Below, in pieces: positions 17,569 to 27,082 of a DNA stretch of 64,000 nucleotides. Position numbers and translations under genes: made by a program. The stretch is from JAITWN01 sp034002745. GTDB taxonomy: Bacteria; Pseudomonadota; Gammaproteobacteria; SZUA-140. Under the pieces are notes generated by a model. It saw only the letters and a program-made list of their open reading frames with translations. It was not told the origin of the DNA and made no database searches. The stretch spans positions 33,976 through 97,975 of the forward strand of contig JAVEZY010000008.1 of NCBI GenBank assembly GCA_034002745.1. Reading direction: 5' to 3'. Each line of letters opens with the position of its first letter. Positions within the stretch are counted from its first letter, which is position 1.

Positions 17569-17991
17569 GTCGATGCCCTCGTAGACTGACTCTGTGCTTG
17601 CGCAGCGGACACCCTGTGTAGCCTGTTCTCCTTGGTATTCGTTGTTCTGATTCTGGGGGGCGAGACTGCCCAGGTCGGGCGCGCCATATGCCGTCCGTGC
17701 CGGCAAAATCTAGCAATGCTCGTGCCAAAGACATCCCGATCGATCCTGTCGCCCGCGTCCTGACGGCGAGGTTGCACCTGGAACGAACGCCGTCGGCGTT
17801 TTCCTGTATTGCGGGATGATCGGTAAAGAGCGTCGGACGACTTCAGGAGACGCGGGTTCGGTCGAAAACAGTATAACAGGATTCCCGCTTCGTTTTGACC
17901 GGGCGTTCGCGCGCTGGTTCCCGCTTCCGCGCTCAGGCGCGATGCGCCGATGGCGGACGGACATCTATTTATCAGTGATGGGGGAACGGGG
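17569..17991. other. Divergent regulatory region between prkA and the TPR gene
   Basis: This 423-bp region holds the sigma-54 promoter of the prkA operon. Further upstream, on the same minus strand, it also holds a possible extended -10 element (TGTTATACT, 17870-17878) that could be a stationary-phase or vegetative promoter. No clear enhancer-binding palindrome of the NtrC type (TGCACC...GGTGCA) was found between 17730 and 17990. The TPR gene reads the other way; a G-rich ribosome binding site (GGGGAACGGGG) precedes its ATG. No small gene or RNA was recognised here. Confidence 0.5.
17713..17727 (-). promoter_or_regulatory. Sigma-54 (RpoN) promoter of the prkA-yeaH-spoVR operon
   Basis: Read on the minus strand the site is TGGCACGAGCATTGC, which matches the -24/-12 consensus TGGCAC-N5-TTGC at every defined position, including the G after TGGCAC. 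Initiation about 12 bases downstream would give a leader of roughly 130 bases before the prkA ATG. From established knowledge, the E. coli yeaGH operon responds to nitrogen limitation, which fits sigma-54/NtrC control. Confidence 0.85.
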
Positions 17992-19029
17992 ATGTCGATC
18001 CCAGATAGCAGCAAGATATTGATCAGGCTTTCCAGGCGTGGGTATTTTCTGCTCAACAACCGGCGCTACCGGGAAGCGGAAAAGGTTTTCCTCGACGCGT
18101 ATGCGTTGGATGACGCCAATGCCTTCGTGCTCGTGGGCCTCGGCGATGTCTGCCGCAAGCTGCGTGACTTCGAGCGCGCCGTTCACTACTACGAGCGCAT
18201 CCTGGAGATAGACCCCAAGAATGTATTCGCCCTGCGTGGCATGGGTAATGCGTGGCGGGGCATGCAGCAGCCGGAACGAGCCATCACTTACTGGCAGCGT
18301 TATCTGGAGTGCAATCCAGGGGACTGTCATGTGATGGTTCGGCTCGCCGATTCGATGCGCCGGCTGGGGCGAATGGAGGAGGCGCGCGAAGTGTACCTCC
18401 GTGCGCTCGAGCGCGGCGGCAATGACAAGTTCGCCTGTCTCGGCCTGGGCAACCTGCATTACAAACTGGGTGAAGACGACCAGGCGATAGCGGTGCTGCG
18501 CCGCTATCTGAGCTATGAACCCGACAATGTCGTCGTCCTCACCATGATTGGCAATATTCACCATCGACGCAAGGAATTCTCCGCGGCGGCTGCGTATTTC
18601 GAGCATGCGCTTGAGATCGAACCGCAGAACGTGTTCGCAATGAGCGGTCTCGCCAACAGCCGTCGCGGGGATAACCGGCTGCCGGAGGCGGTTGCGTTGT
18701 GGAAGCGGGTGCTCGAACAGGAGCCGGACAACCAGAACGTTCTGTCGCGTCTCGGGGACGCCATGCTCAAAATGGGCGAGGAAGGGAAGGGCGAGGACTA
18801 CTATCGTCGCTCGCTCGCCGTCGGCTTTGATGCCTGGTCGATGATGGGGCTTGCGACCCTGCTGAAGAGGCGTGGAGACTACGAGCAGGCGGAAGCGTGC
18901 TGTCTGCGCATCCTGGACGACATGCCGGAGAATGTCCGCGCATTGCGCCTGCTCGCCAGTATCTATGAGGCTGAAGAGCGCTGGGACGAGGCCGATGGCC
19001 TGGAAGAGCGTATCGAGAACATCGGGTGA
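17992..19029 (+). CDS. Tetratricopeptide-repeat protein
   Basis: The 345-residue protein is almost entirely TPR repeats of 34 residues, about nine of them. Typical segments are FVLVGLGDVCRKLRDFERAV and EQEPDNQNVLSRLGDAMLKM, with the A/L-G-Y/A-P spacing of TPR helices. It has no signal peptide or membrane segment, so it is probably a cytoplasmic scaffold for protein-protein contacts. The ATG at 17992 is preferred because a G-rich ribosome binding site precedes it; an ATG at 17950 would add 14 weakly supported residues. It is transcribed away from prkA and toward sucA with a 150-bp gap. Its partner cannot be named from sequence. Confidence 0.82.
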   Translation: MSIPDSSKILIRLSRRGYFLLNNRRYREAEKVFLDAYALDDANAFVLVGLGDVCRKLRDFERAVHYYERILEIDPKNVFALRGMGNAWRGMQQPERAITYWQRYLECNPGDCHVMVRLADSMRRLGRMEEAREVYLRALERGGNDKFACLGLGNLHYKLGEDDQAIAVLRRYLSYEPDNVVVLTMIGNIHHRRKEFSAAAAYFEHALEIEPQNVFAMSGLANSRRGDNRLPEAVALWKRVLEQEPDNQNVLSRLGDAMLKMGEEGKGEDYYRRSLAVGFDAWSMMGLATLLKRRGDYEQAEACCLRILDDMPENVRALRLLASIYEAEERWDEADGLEERIENIG

Positions 19030-19179
19030 TCTGCTGCCCGCAGCCGTCTGTCTCGTTGCCATTCCTGCCCGAAATCACTTTCTGGCATTTTTTTTGCTCG
19101 TCGTTGACCAGGTGTGTCCGTGGGCAAGCTCCCGTTCCGCGGATGGTCATCCATGGTCAGCGGTGGGAGAATGGCCACG

Positions 19180-22014
19180 ATGGGAAATGTGCCGCGACAA
19201 AGGGATCTTGCGGGCTGGTGGAGTTCTTCCCACCTGGCGGCCGCCAACGCCGGTTGGCTCGAGCAGCTGTATGAGGACTGGCTGCGCGACCCGACCGCGG
19301 TGGAGCCGCACTGGGGCGACTGGTTTTCGTCGTTTCCTCGCGCGGATGTCGTCTCCGACGTCCCGCACGCCGCTATCCATGCCGGATTCGCACCGGCCGA
19401 GCAGGCGGGTGCGGTTCCCGAAATGGCGCTCGAAGAGCAGCTGCGTCTCATTCGTCAATCCCATGTCCATCAACTGATCGACGCCTATCGTGCGCTCGGG
19501 CATCTGATCGCCGACATCGATCCGCTGGGTCTGCGCGAACTACCGCGGGTGCCCGAGCTGGAGCCTGCGTTCTACAACCTGACCGCCGCGGACCTGGACG
19601 CGGTGTTCGAGGATATGCCGCCGGCCCTGCACGGGCGTCCGCTAGAGGCAGTCATCGCCGGCCTGCGCGACATCTACTGCGGCACCTTCGCCGCCGAATA
19701 CGTGCACGTCGCCGATGGCGCCGAGCTGCGCTGGTTTCGCGAACGGCTCGAAGGGTATCTTCCCGAGCGCCCGGAACCCGACATCCGCCTGCAGTTGTTG
19801 CAGCGCCTCACCGCGGCCGAAGTGCTCGAGCGCTATCTGCATCATCGCTACGTCGGGCAGAAGCGCTTCTCCCTCGAGGGCGCCGAATCCCTGATTCCAT
19901 TGCTGGACGAGCTGATACGGCGTGGCGGCGCGCAGGGCGTGAAGGAAATCGCCATCGGCATGGCGCACCGGGGGCGGCTCAACGTCCTGGTCAATATCAT
20001 GGGGAAAGCGCCGGCCGATCTGTTTCGCGAGTTCGAGGGCAGTGCAGAGGGCGCGGGGACCGGCGACGTCAAGTATCACCAGGGGTTCTCTTCCAACATG
20101 AACTCGCCGGGCGGACCGCTGCACGTTGCGCTCGCCTTCAATCCCTCGCATCTCGAAATCGTCGGCCCGGTCGTGGAGGGTTCGGTGCGCGCCCGCCAGG
20201 AACGCCGCGGCGATCGTGATGGTGGCGAGGTGGTGCCGATCCTGATCCATGGGGATGCCGCATTCTCCGGGCAGGGCGTATTGATGGAAACCTTCAATAT
20301 GTCCCAGTCGCGCGGTTACTCGAGCAAGGGAACCGTGCATGTGGTGGTGAACAACCAGATCGGCTTCACCACCAGCAATCAGAAGGACGCCAGGTCTACG
20401 CGCTACTGCACTGACGTCGCCAAGATGGTCAATGCGCCGATTTTTCATGTCAACGGCGACGATCCGGAGGCTGTGCTTCGCGCCGCCCGCCTCGCCATCG
20501 ACTACCGCATGCGCTTCCGCAAGGACGTGGTCATCGATATGGTCTGTTACCGTCGGCACGGGCACAGCGAGGCCGATGAACCTGCGGTGACGCAGCCGCT
20601 CATGTATCGGACGATCCGCGGCAAGCCGGGCGCTCGTGAGATCTATGCGGCGCGGCTGCTCGCGGACGGCGTGCTCGACGAAGCGGGCGCCGCGGCCATG
20701 ATAGATGAGTATCGCGCCGCGCTTGAAGCCGGGCGCACGATGGTCCCGTACCTCCTGTCGAACGGCGAGCTTCTGGTCCAGGGCGCCGTGGACTGGTCGC
20801 ATCACCTCGATGGCGATCTGCGCCAGGAGCCCGATACCCGCATCACGCTCGATGTCCTGCGCGATCTCTCCACGCGCCTGGGACGATTGCCGGCGGGCTT
20901 CGAGCTGCATCCGAATGTCGCGCGAATCTACGACAACCGGCGCAAGATGGCCGCCGGCGCGCTGCCGATCGACTGGGGCTTCGCCGAGTTGCTTGCCTAT
21001 GCCACGCTGGTTACCGGCGGCTATGGGGTGCGCCTGTCCGGCCAGGACAGCGCGCGCGGCACTTTCTTTCACCGTCATGCGGCGGTCCATTGTCAGCGCG
21101 ACGACAGCGTGTACGTTCCGTTGCGCCACCTGGATCCCGGGCAGGCGAATTTCCTGGTGACCAACTCGCTGCTATCGGAAGAGGCGGTGCTTGCCTTCGA
21201 GTACGGCTACGCGACCACCGATCCGAACACTCTGGTCGTCTGGGAGGCGCAGTTCGGTGATTTCGCCAATAACGCCCAGGTGGTGATCGACCAGTTCATC
21301 AGCGCCGGAGAGCAGAAATGGAATCGGCTGTGCGGACTGGCCATGTTCCTGCCGCACGGCTACGAGGGGCAGGGACCGGAACACTCCTCCGCCCGGCTGG
21401 AGCGCTACCTGCAGCTTTGCGCGCAGCACAATATGCAGGTCTGCGTTCCCACCATGCCGGCGCAGATGTTCCATCTGGTGCGGCGCCAGATGCTGATGCG
21501 CGGGCGCAAGCCGCTGGTGGTGATGACGCCGAAGAGCCTGTTGCGCCACAAACAGTCGGTGAGTTCGCTCGAGGACCTGACCGAGGGTGCATTTCTGCGC
21601 GTGATCGACGAGGTCGATGACATCCATCCATCTGGCGTCGGGCGGGTAATCCTGTGCAGCGGAAAGGTGTATTTCGATCTTCTCGAGCGCAGGCGGAGCG
21701 ACAGGCGGGACGATGTCGCCATCGTGCGTCTCGAGCAGCTCTACCCGTTCCCGGAGGACGAGCTGCGCGCGGTGCTGGCGCGGTATCCCGGTGCGGATGA
21801 GCTGGTGTGGTGTCAGGAGGAGCCGCGCAATCAGGGCGCCTGGCATCCCGCCCGGCACCGCCTGCTTGCCGTGGCGCCAAAGGGCCTGGTTGCCTATGCC
21901 GGCCGCCCTTCATCGGCGTCGCCCGCGGTCGGCTATCCGCTGCTGCATATCCAGCAGCTTCATGATCTGATCGATGATGCTTTCGGGCCGTACGAGCATC
22001 TGGTCCGGCACTGA
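19180..22014 (+). CDS. sucA: 2-Oxoglutarate dehydrogenase E1 component SucA
   Basis: The 944-residue E1 enzyme decarboxylates 2-oxoglutarate with thiamine diphosphate and passes succinyl to the SucB lipoyl domain. Family features are visible. They include the N-terminal SucB-binding segment (WLEQLYEDWLRDP), GMAHRGRLNVLVNI, the ThDP region (HGDAAFSGQGVLMET with NNQIGFTT), and FFHRHAAVH. Three in-frame starts (19114 GTG, 19171 ATG, 19180 ATG) are possible. The last has GGGAGA nine bases upstream and is chosen. The gene opens a sucA-sucB-lpd-sucC-sucD array on one strand, so all parts of the complex and the next TCA-cycle step are co-transcribed. Length is normal (E. coli 933). Confidence 0.95.
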   Translation: MGNVPRQRDLAGWWSSSHLAAANAGWLEQLYEDWLRDPTAVEPHWGDWFSSFPRADVVSDVPHAAIHAGFAPAEQAGAVPEMALEEQLRLIRQSHVHQLIDAYRALGHLIADIDPLGLRELPRVPELEPAFYNLTAADLDAVFEDMPPALHGRPLEAVIAGLRDIYCGTFAAEYVHVADGAELRWFRERLEGYLPERPEPDIRLQLLQRLTAAEVLERYLHHRYVGQKRFSLEGAESLIPLLDELIRRGGAQGVKEIAIGMAHRGRLNVLVNIMGKAPADLFREFEGSAEGAGTGDVKYHQGFSSNMNSPGGPLHVALAFNPSHLEIVGPVVEGSVRARQERRGDRDGGEVVPILIHGDAAFSGQGVLMETFNMSQSRGYSSKGTVHVVVNNQIGFTTSNQKDARSTRYCTDVAKMVNAPIFHVNGDDPEAVLRAARLAIDYRMRFRKDVVIDMVCYRRHGHSEADEPAVTQPLMYRTIRGKPGAREIYAARLLADGVLDEAGAAAMIDEYRAALEAGRTMVPYLLSNGELLVQGAVDWSHHLDGDLRQEPDTRITLDVLRDLSTRLGRLPAGFELHPNVARIYDNRRKMAAGALPIDWGFAELLAYATLVTGGYGVRLSGQDSARGTFFHRHAAVHCQRDDSVYVPLRHLDPGQANFLVTNSLLSEEAVLAFEYGYATTDPNTLVVWEAQFGDFANNAQVVIDQFISAGEQKWNRLCGLAMFLPHGYEGQGPEHSSARLERYLQLCAQHNMQVCVPTMPAQMFHLVRRQMLMRGRKPLVVMTPKSLLRHKQSVSSLEDLTEGAFLRVIDEVDDIHPSGVGRVILCSGKVYFDLLERRRSDRRDDVAIVRLEQLYPFPEDELRAVLARYPGADELVWCQEEPRNQGAWHPARHRLLAVAPKGLVAYAGRPSSASPAVGYPLLHIQQLHDLIDDAFGPYEHLVRH

Positions 22015-22039
22015 ACAGGGAACGGAGGGCACGACTCGC

Positions 22040-23317
22040 ATGCTGACAGAAGTGAAGGTTCCGGCCTTTCCGGAGTCCGTCACCGACGGCGTGGTCGCCG
22101 TCTGGCACAAGAAGCCCGGCGACCAGGTGCGCCGGGACGAGACGCTGGTGGACATCGAGACCGACAAGGTGCTGTTCGAGGTGCCGGCGCCGGCGGACGG
22201 TGTTCTGGTCGAAGTCGTGCAGGCCGAGGGCGCGACCGTGACCGCCGGGGAGACGCTGGCGCGCGTGGACGAGCAGCGGGAATTCGCGGCCACGGTCGAG
22301 ACACCGGCAGCGAAGCCCTCGTCCGAAGAGCAGACGGCGACGGTGAGCGCCGGTGCCGGCGCGCAGCGCGCCGGCAATGGCGGAACACTTGCGGGACCGG
22401 CCGCGCGCAGGCTGATGGTCGAGCACGGGTTGAACGCGGAAGACGTCGCCGGTAGCGGCCAGGGCGGGCGCATCCTGAAGGAGGATGTGTTGCGGTCCGT
22501 CGATGAAGGAGTTGCACTGCGCGCCCGGAACGGCTCCGGCGAGCACGCCGGGTCAGCGCAGCCGGAGGCGTGGCGCTTGCCATCGGCGACGGACAGGCCG
22601 GCGGTCGTCACGGAGGAGCGCGCCCAGCGGCGTGTTCCGATGACGCGGCTGCGGGCGCGCATCGCCGAGAGGCTGGTCGAGGCACAGCATACCGCGGCCA
22701 TTCTCACCACCTTCAATGAAGTGAACATGCAGCCGGTGATCGACCTGCGGCGGCGATACCGCGAGCGCTTCGAGGCGGTTCACGGGGTCAAGCTCGGCTT
22801 CATGTCATTCTTCGTGCGCGCGGCGGTCGAAGCGCTGCGCCGCTATCCAATGATCAACGCATCCATCGAAGGCGAGGAGATCGTCTACCACGGCTTCTAT
22901 GATATCGGCATCGCGGTTGCTTCCCCGCGCGGTCTGGTGGTGCCGGTGCTCAGAGATGCCGATCGCGCCACCATGGCGGAGATCGAGCGCCGGATCGCCG
23001 ACTATGCCGATCGTGCCACCGCCGGAACGTTGACCCTGGAGGAGATCGCCGGCGGTACCTTCACCATCACCAACGGCGGCGTCTTCGGCTCGATGCTGTC
23101 GACGCCGATCATCAATCCGCCCCAGAGCGCGATCCTCGGCATGCATCGTATCCAGGAGCGGGCCATGGTCGAGAACGGAACGGTGCTGGCGCGGCCGATG
23201 ATGTATCTCGCGCTGTCCTACGATCACCGCCTGATCGATGGGCGCGAGGCGGTGCTGTTCCTGGTGGCGATCAAGGAACTGCTGGAGGATCCCGCCCGCC
23301 TGCTGCTGGAGGTGTGA
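22040..23317 (+). CDS. sucB: Dihydrolipoyl succinyltransferase SucB (E2)
   Basis: The 425-residue E2 has one N-terminal lipoyl domain with the modified lysine at K43 (ETDKVLFEVPAPADG). An E3-binding domain follows (AARRLMVEHGLNAEDVAG...GGRILKEDV). The C-terminal catalytic domain has the active-site motif YDHRLIDGREAV. It transfers succinyl from SucA-bound thiamine to CoA and forms the core of the complex. The ATG at 22040 has GGAGGG about ten bases upstream and gives the standard MLTEVKVPAFPESVTDG start. It begins 25 bp after sucA. Confidence 0.95.
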   Translation: MLTEVKVPAFPESVTDGVVAVWHKKPGDQVRRDETLVDIETDKVLFEVPAPADGVLVEVVQAEGATVTAGETLARVDEQREFAATVETPAAKPSSEEQTATVSAGAGAQRAGNGGTLAGPAARRLMVEHGLNAEDVAGSGQGGRILKEDVLRSVDEGVALRARNGSGEHAGSAQPEAWRLPSATDRPAVVTEERAQRRVPMTRLRARIAERLVEAQHTAAILTTFNEVNMQPVIDLRRRYRERFEAVHGVKLGFMSFFVRAAVEALRRYPMINASIEGEEIVYHGFYDIGIAVASPRGLVVPVLRDADRATMAEIERRIADYADRATAGTLTLEEIAGGTFTITNGGVFGSMLSTPIINPPQSAILGMHRIQERAMVENGTVLARPMMYLALSYDHRLIDGREAVLFLVAIKELLEDPARLLLEV

Positions 23318-23319
23318 CG

Positions 23320-24753
23320 ATGAAGAGGTATGATGTCATCGTGATCGGCGGCGGACCCGCCGGCTATGCGGCGGCGATCCGCGCCGCACAGCTCGGCATG
23401 AACGTCGCGTGCATCGACGAGCGCATGGATGCGGATGGTCGACCGGCGCTCGGCGGCACCTGCCTCAACGTGGGCTGCATTCCCTCCAAGGTGCTGCTGG
23501 AGGCGTCTGCCATCTACGATCTGACGCGTCGGCGCTATCCGCAGTGGGGCATCCTCACCGGCGAGATCGGCCTCGACCTCGGTGCGATGATGGCTCACAA
23601 GCAGGCGGTGGTGGACCGCATGACCCAGGGCATCGCGACCTTGTTCCAGGCCAACGGGGTGCGCAGCCTGAGCGGTCGCGGCCGGCTGTTGCCCAATCGT
23701 GAGGTCGAATTCACTCCGGCCGACGGCAGCGAACCGACGACGCTCTCGGCCGATCATGTGGTGCTCGCCGCCGGTTCGCGCCCGGTGGAGATCGGCGCCG
23801 CGCCGCTGCACGGCGACATCATCGTCGACTCCACGGGCGCGCTCGGGTTTCGCGAGGTGCCGGCGCGACTGGGCGTGATCGGCGCCGGCGTGATCGGTCT
23901 CGAACTCGGCAGCGTATGGCGCCGGCTGGGGGCCGAAGTGGTCCTGCTCGAGGCCCAGCAGGAGTTTCTCAACGTCTGCGACCGGCAGATCGCGCGTGAA
24001 GCGCTGCGCAGCTTCCGGGCGCAAGGACTCGATGTGCGGCTGGGTTCGCGCGTCACCGGCTGCACGGTGGCAGACGGCGTGGTGGACCTCGAGTATCAGG
24101 ACGAACAGGGTCAGACACGCACCGAACGCTTCGACCGCCTCATCGTTGCCGTAGGCCGCCAGTCGAACACCGACGGTCTGTGCGCGTCCGAAGCCGGATT
24201 GTTGCTCGACGAGTGGGGATTCGTGCATGTCGACCGCCACTGCCTGACCAATCTCCCGGGCGTTCACGCGGTGGGGGATCTGGTGCGCGGCCCCATGCTG
24301 GCGCACAAGGGAGCGGAGGAGGGCGTGATGGTCATCGAGCGGATCGCCGGGCGCGAGGCGGCGGTCAACTACGACACCATCCCATCCGTCATCTACACCC
24401 TGCCCGAGATCGCATGGGCGGGCGCCACCGAGCAGGGACTGATCGCCACCGGTACCGCATACCGGAGCGGCACCTTCCCCTTCGCGGCGAATGGCCGCGC
24501 CCATGCCTACGGCGAAACCGAGGGCATGGTGAAGGTTCTGGCGGATGCGACCACGGACCGCGTGCTCGGGGTGCACATGATCGGCCCGGGTTGCTCCGAA
24601 CTGATCGCAACCGCGGTGGTCGCGATGGAGTTCGGCGCCAGCAGCGAAGATCTGGCGCTGACCGTGTTCGCGCATCCCACGCTGTCGGAGGCACTGCACG
24701 AGGCGGCGCTCGGCGTGCACGGACGGGCGATTCATATCGCGAAGAAGAAGTGA
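23320..24753 (+). CDS. lpd: Dihydrolipoyl dehydrogenase (E3)
   Basis: The 477-residue flavoprotein has an N-terminal FAD-binding GGGPAGYAAA, the redox-active disulfide pair C48/C53 in GGTCLNVGCIPSK, and an NAD-binding GAGVIGLELGSVW. The C-terminal dimerisation domain ends with the catalytic HPTLSEALHE. It reoxidises the lipoyl arm of SucB and makes NADH. A GGAGG ends seven bases before the ATG at 23320, two bases after the sucB stop. A GTG two codons earlier overlaps that stop and is less likely. Its place inside the suc operon indicates it is the E3 dedicated to 2-oxoglutarate dehydrogenase. Confidence 0.95.
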   Translation: MKRYDVIVIGGGPAGYAAAIRAAQLGMNVACIDERMDADGRPALGGTCLNVGCIPSKVLLEASAIYDLTRRRYPQWGILTGEIGLDLGAMMAHKQAVVDRMTQGIATLFQANGVRSLSGRGRLLPNREVEFTPADGSEPTTLSADHVVLAAGSRPVEIGAAPLHGDIIVDSTGALGFREVPARLGVIGAGVIGLELGSVWRRLGAEVVLLEAQQEFLNVCDRQIAREALRSFRAQGLDVRLGSRVTGCTVADGVVDLEYQDEQGQTRTERFDRLIVAVGRQSNTDGLCASEAGLLLDEWGFVHVDRHCLTNLPGVHAVGDLVRGPMLAHKGAEEGVMVIERIAGREAAVNYDTIPSVIYTLPEIAWAGATEQGLIATGTAYRSGTFPFAANGRAHAYGETEGMVKVLADATTDRVLGVHMIGPGCSELIATAVVAMEFGASSEDLALTVFAHPTLSEALHEAALGVHGRAIHIAKKK

Positions 24754-24986
24754 GGCGGAAAGCGCTCCGCGTATCGCTAGGAGCGCGTGTTTGATGAAGG
24801 CTGCGAGAATCCTTGCCGTTGCGTCGCGGCGGATCCGCGTCAGCACCGGTTTGCGTTGCTGCTCAAGGCCTGTCGAGGCGGCATTCATGCCGCGCGTCTG
24901 CTAGGCCGGACGGTAACAGCCTTACTTGCTCGCGCTATTCTCCTTGTTCATACTTCGCCCTTTGGCGGCGAACGCGGACCATCCAG

Positions 24987-26159
24987 ATGAATCTCCACGA
25001 ATATCAGGCGCGGACATTGCTCGCACGCTATGGCGTGCCGGTGTCGCCGTTCCGGCTGGTGTCGGCGGCGGGCGAGGCTGAGGCGGCGCTGTCCGCGCTC
25101 GGCGGCGAGCGTTGGGCGATCAAGGCGCAGGCGCATACCGGCGGCCGCGGCAAGGCGGGTGGCGTACGGCTGGTGGAGGGGCGCGATGCGGCACGCGCCG
25201 CGATTGGCGACATGCTCGGCATGCGGCTGGTCACGGCGCAGACGGGTCCCGCCGGGAGGCCGGTCAACGATCTGCTGGTGGAAGTGCCGACCGACATCGC
25301 CGCCGAGTTCTACCTGGGTCTGGTCGTCGACCGTTCGCGTCAGCGCATGGTGCTCATGGCCTCGCGCGAGGGCGGCGTCGATATCGAAACCGTCGCGGCG
25401 CGCTCTCCGGAGGCGGTGCTGACCGCGGTGATCGACCCGCTGGTCGGGCTGCAGCCCTATCAATGCCGGGAGCTGGCGTTCGGACTCGGACTCGAGGGAC
25501 GGGCATTTCGCCAGTTCGAAACGGTGGCGCGGGGGCTCGCGCGCGCGTTCCGCGAACTCGATCTGTCGCTGGTGGAGATCAATCCGCTGGTGCTCACCCG
25601 GAGCGGGGAGCTGCTGTGCATCGATGCCAAGATGAATGTCGATGACAACGCGCTCTTCCGCCAGGCGGAACTGCTCGCCATGCGCGACCCGCGTCAGGAG
25701 GAGCCGCGCGAACTGCGGGCGCGGGAGTTCGACCTCAATTACATCGCCCTCGAGGGCGATATCGGCTGCATGGTCAACGGCGCGGGACTGGCGATGGCGA
25801 CCATGGATCTGATCAAGCTGGCTGGCGGACAGCCTGCCAATTTCCTCGATGTCGGCGGCACCGCCACCCGCGAGCGGGTGACCGAGGCGTTCAAGATCAT
25901 CCTGGAGGATGCGCAGGTGCGTGGCGTGCTGGTCAATATCTTCGGCGGTATCGTGCGCTGCGACATCATCGCCGAGGGCATCATCGGCGCGGTGGCCGAT
26001 GTGGGTATCAAGGTTCCGGTAGTGGTGAGACTGGAAGGGACCAATGCCGAGCGTGGGCGGGAACTGCTCGAGAGCAGCGGCCTGAAGATCGCCGCTGCGC
26101 GTGGGCTTGCCGAAGCCGCCGAGCGGGTGGTCGCCGCGCTGCGGGAGGGTGCGGCATGA
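24987..26159 (+). CDS. sucC: Succinyl-CoA synthetase beta subunit SucC
   Basis: The 390-residue protein (E. coli 388) starts MNLHEYQARTLLARYGVP, the invariant family N-terminus. It has the ATP-grasp domain (WAIKAQAHTGGRGKAGGV, LSLVEINPLVLT, LCIDAKMNVDDN) and the C-terminal CoA-ligase domain (NIFGGIVRCDIIAEG). It forms the nucleotide-binding half of succinyl-CoA synthetase, making ATP or GTP from succinyl-CoA. The start at 24987 has only a weak ribosome binding site. A 233-bp gap separates it from lpd, the longest in the operon, leaving room for an internal promoter or leader; no clear promoter was identified there. It overlaps sucD by four bases. Confidence 0.95.
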   Translation: MNLHEYQARTLLARYGVPVSPFRLVSAAGEAEAALSALGGERWAIKAQAHTGGRGKAGGVRLVEGRDAARAAIGDMLGMRLVTAQTGPAGRPVNDLLVEVPTDIAAEFYLGLVVDRSRQRMVLMASREGGVDIETVAARSPEAVLTAVIDPLVGLQPYQCRELAFGLGLEGRAFRQFETVARGLARAFRELDLSLVEINPLVLTRSGELLCIDAKMNVDDNALFRQAELLAMRDPRQEEPRELRAREFDLNYIALEGDIGCMVNGAGLAMATMDLIKLAGGQPANFLDVGGTATRERVTEAFKIILEDAQVRGVLVNIFGGIVRCDIIAEGIIGAVADVGIKVPVVVRLEGTNAERGRELLESSGLKIAAARGLAEAAERVVAALREGAA

Positions 26160-27052
26160 GCGTGCTCGTCAATCGCGAAACCCGCGTCATCTGTCAGGGA
26201 TTCACCGGCAAGCAGGGCACCTTTCATACCGAGCAGGCGCTCGCCTACGGCACGCGCATGGTCGGCGGAGTGACGCCCGGCAAGGGCGGGCAGACCCATC
26301 TCGGTCTGCCGGTCTTCGACACCGTGCGCGAGGCGGTGATGACGACCGGCGCCGACGCCAGCGTCATCTACGTTCCGGCGCCGTTCTGCAAGGATGCCAT
26401 CCTCGAGGCCGCGGCCGCCGGGATTCGTCTCATCGTGTGCATCACCGAGGGCATCCCCACGCTCGACATGATCGAGGTGGTGGAGGTGCTGAGGGCGACG
26501 GGCGCGCGCATGATCGGGCCCAACTGTCCCGGCATCATCACCCCCGGGGAGTGCAAGATCGGCATCATGCCGGGAGCCATCCACATGCCAGGCTCCGTCG
26601 GGATCGTGTCCCGCTCCGGCACGCTCACCTATGAGGCGGTCCGACAGACCACGGATCTCGCGCTCGGACAGAGCACCTGTATCGGCATCGGTGGTGATCC
26701 GATTCCGGGGACCAGCTTCATCGACTGTCTGGCGCTGTTCGAAGACGATCCCGCGACCGATGCCATCCTGCTGGTCGGCGAGATCGGCGGGGCGGCGGAG
26801 GAGGAGGCCGCGGAATACATCCGCGCCCATGTCAGCAAGCCAATCGCCGCCTACATCGCCGGCGTCACTGCCCCGGCCGGACGGCGCATGGGGCACGCCG
26901 GCGCCATCATCAGTGGGGGAGCAGGCACCGCGGCGGGGAAGTATGCCGCGCTGGAAGCCGCTGGCGTCGTCACCACGCGCTCGCCCGCGACCATGGGGGA
27001 TGCCATTCGCGAAGCACTGAATCGTCGGGGGCGGGTTTCGGGCGGGCGCTGA
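26156..27052 (+). CDS. sucD: Succinyl-CoA synthetase alpha subunit SucD
   Basis: The 298-residue protein contains the CoA-binding Rossmann start (VICQGFTGKQGTFH), the segments IGPNCPGIITPGECKIGIMPG and IGGDPIPGTSFID, and the phosphohistidine motif GRRMGHAGAIISGG. It carries the phosphorylated histidine intermediate of succinyl-CoA synthetase. Its ATG overlaps the sucC stop by four bases. It is the last gene of the operon and converges on the FlhG-like gene with only 30 bp between stops. No convincing hairpin terminator was found in that gap. Confidence 0.95.
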   Translation: MSVLVNRETRVICQGFTGKQGTFHTEQALAYGTRMVGGVTPGKGGQTHLGLPVFDTVREAVMTTGADASVIYVPAPFCKDAILEAAAAGIRLIVCITEGIPTLDMIEVVEVLRATGARMIGPNCPGIITPGECKIGIMPGAIHMPGSVGIVSRSGTLTYEAVRQTTDLALGQSTCIGIGGDPIPGTSFIDCLALFEDDPATDAILLVGEIGGAAEEEAAEYIRAHVSKPIAAYIAGVTAPAGRRMGHAGAIISGGAGTAAGKYAALEAAGVVTTRSPATMGDAIREALNRRGRVSGGR

Positions 27053-27082
27053 TCCGGAGCTCGTTTTCCAGGGCGCCTGCTC

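Noticed and set aside
17728..17990. NtrC enhancer sites upstream of the sigma-54 promoter
   Set aside because: A single TGCACC occurs, but no inverted partner at the needed spacing was found.
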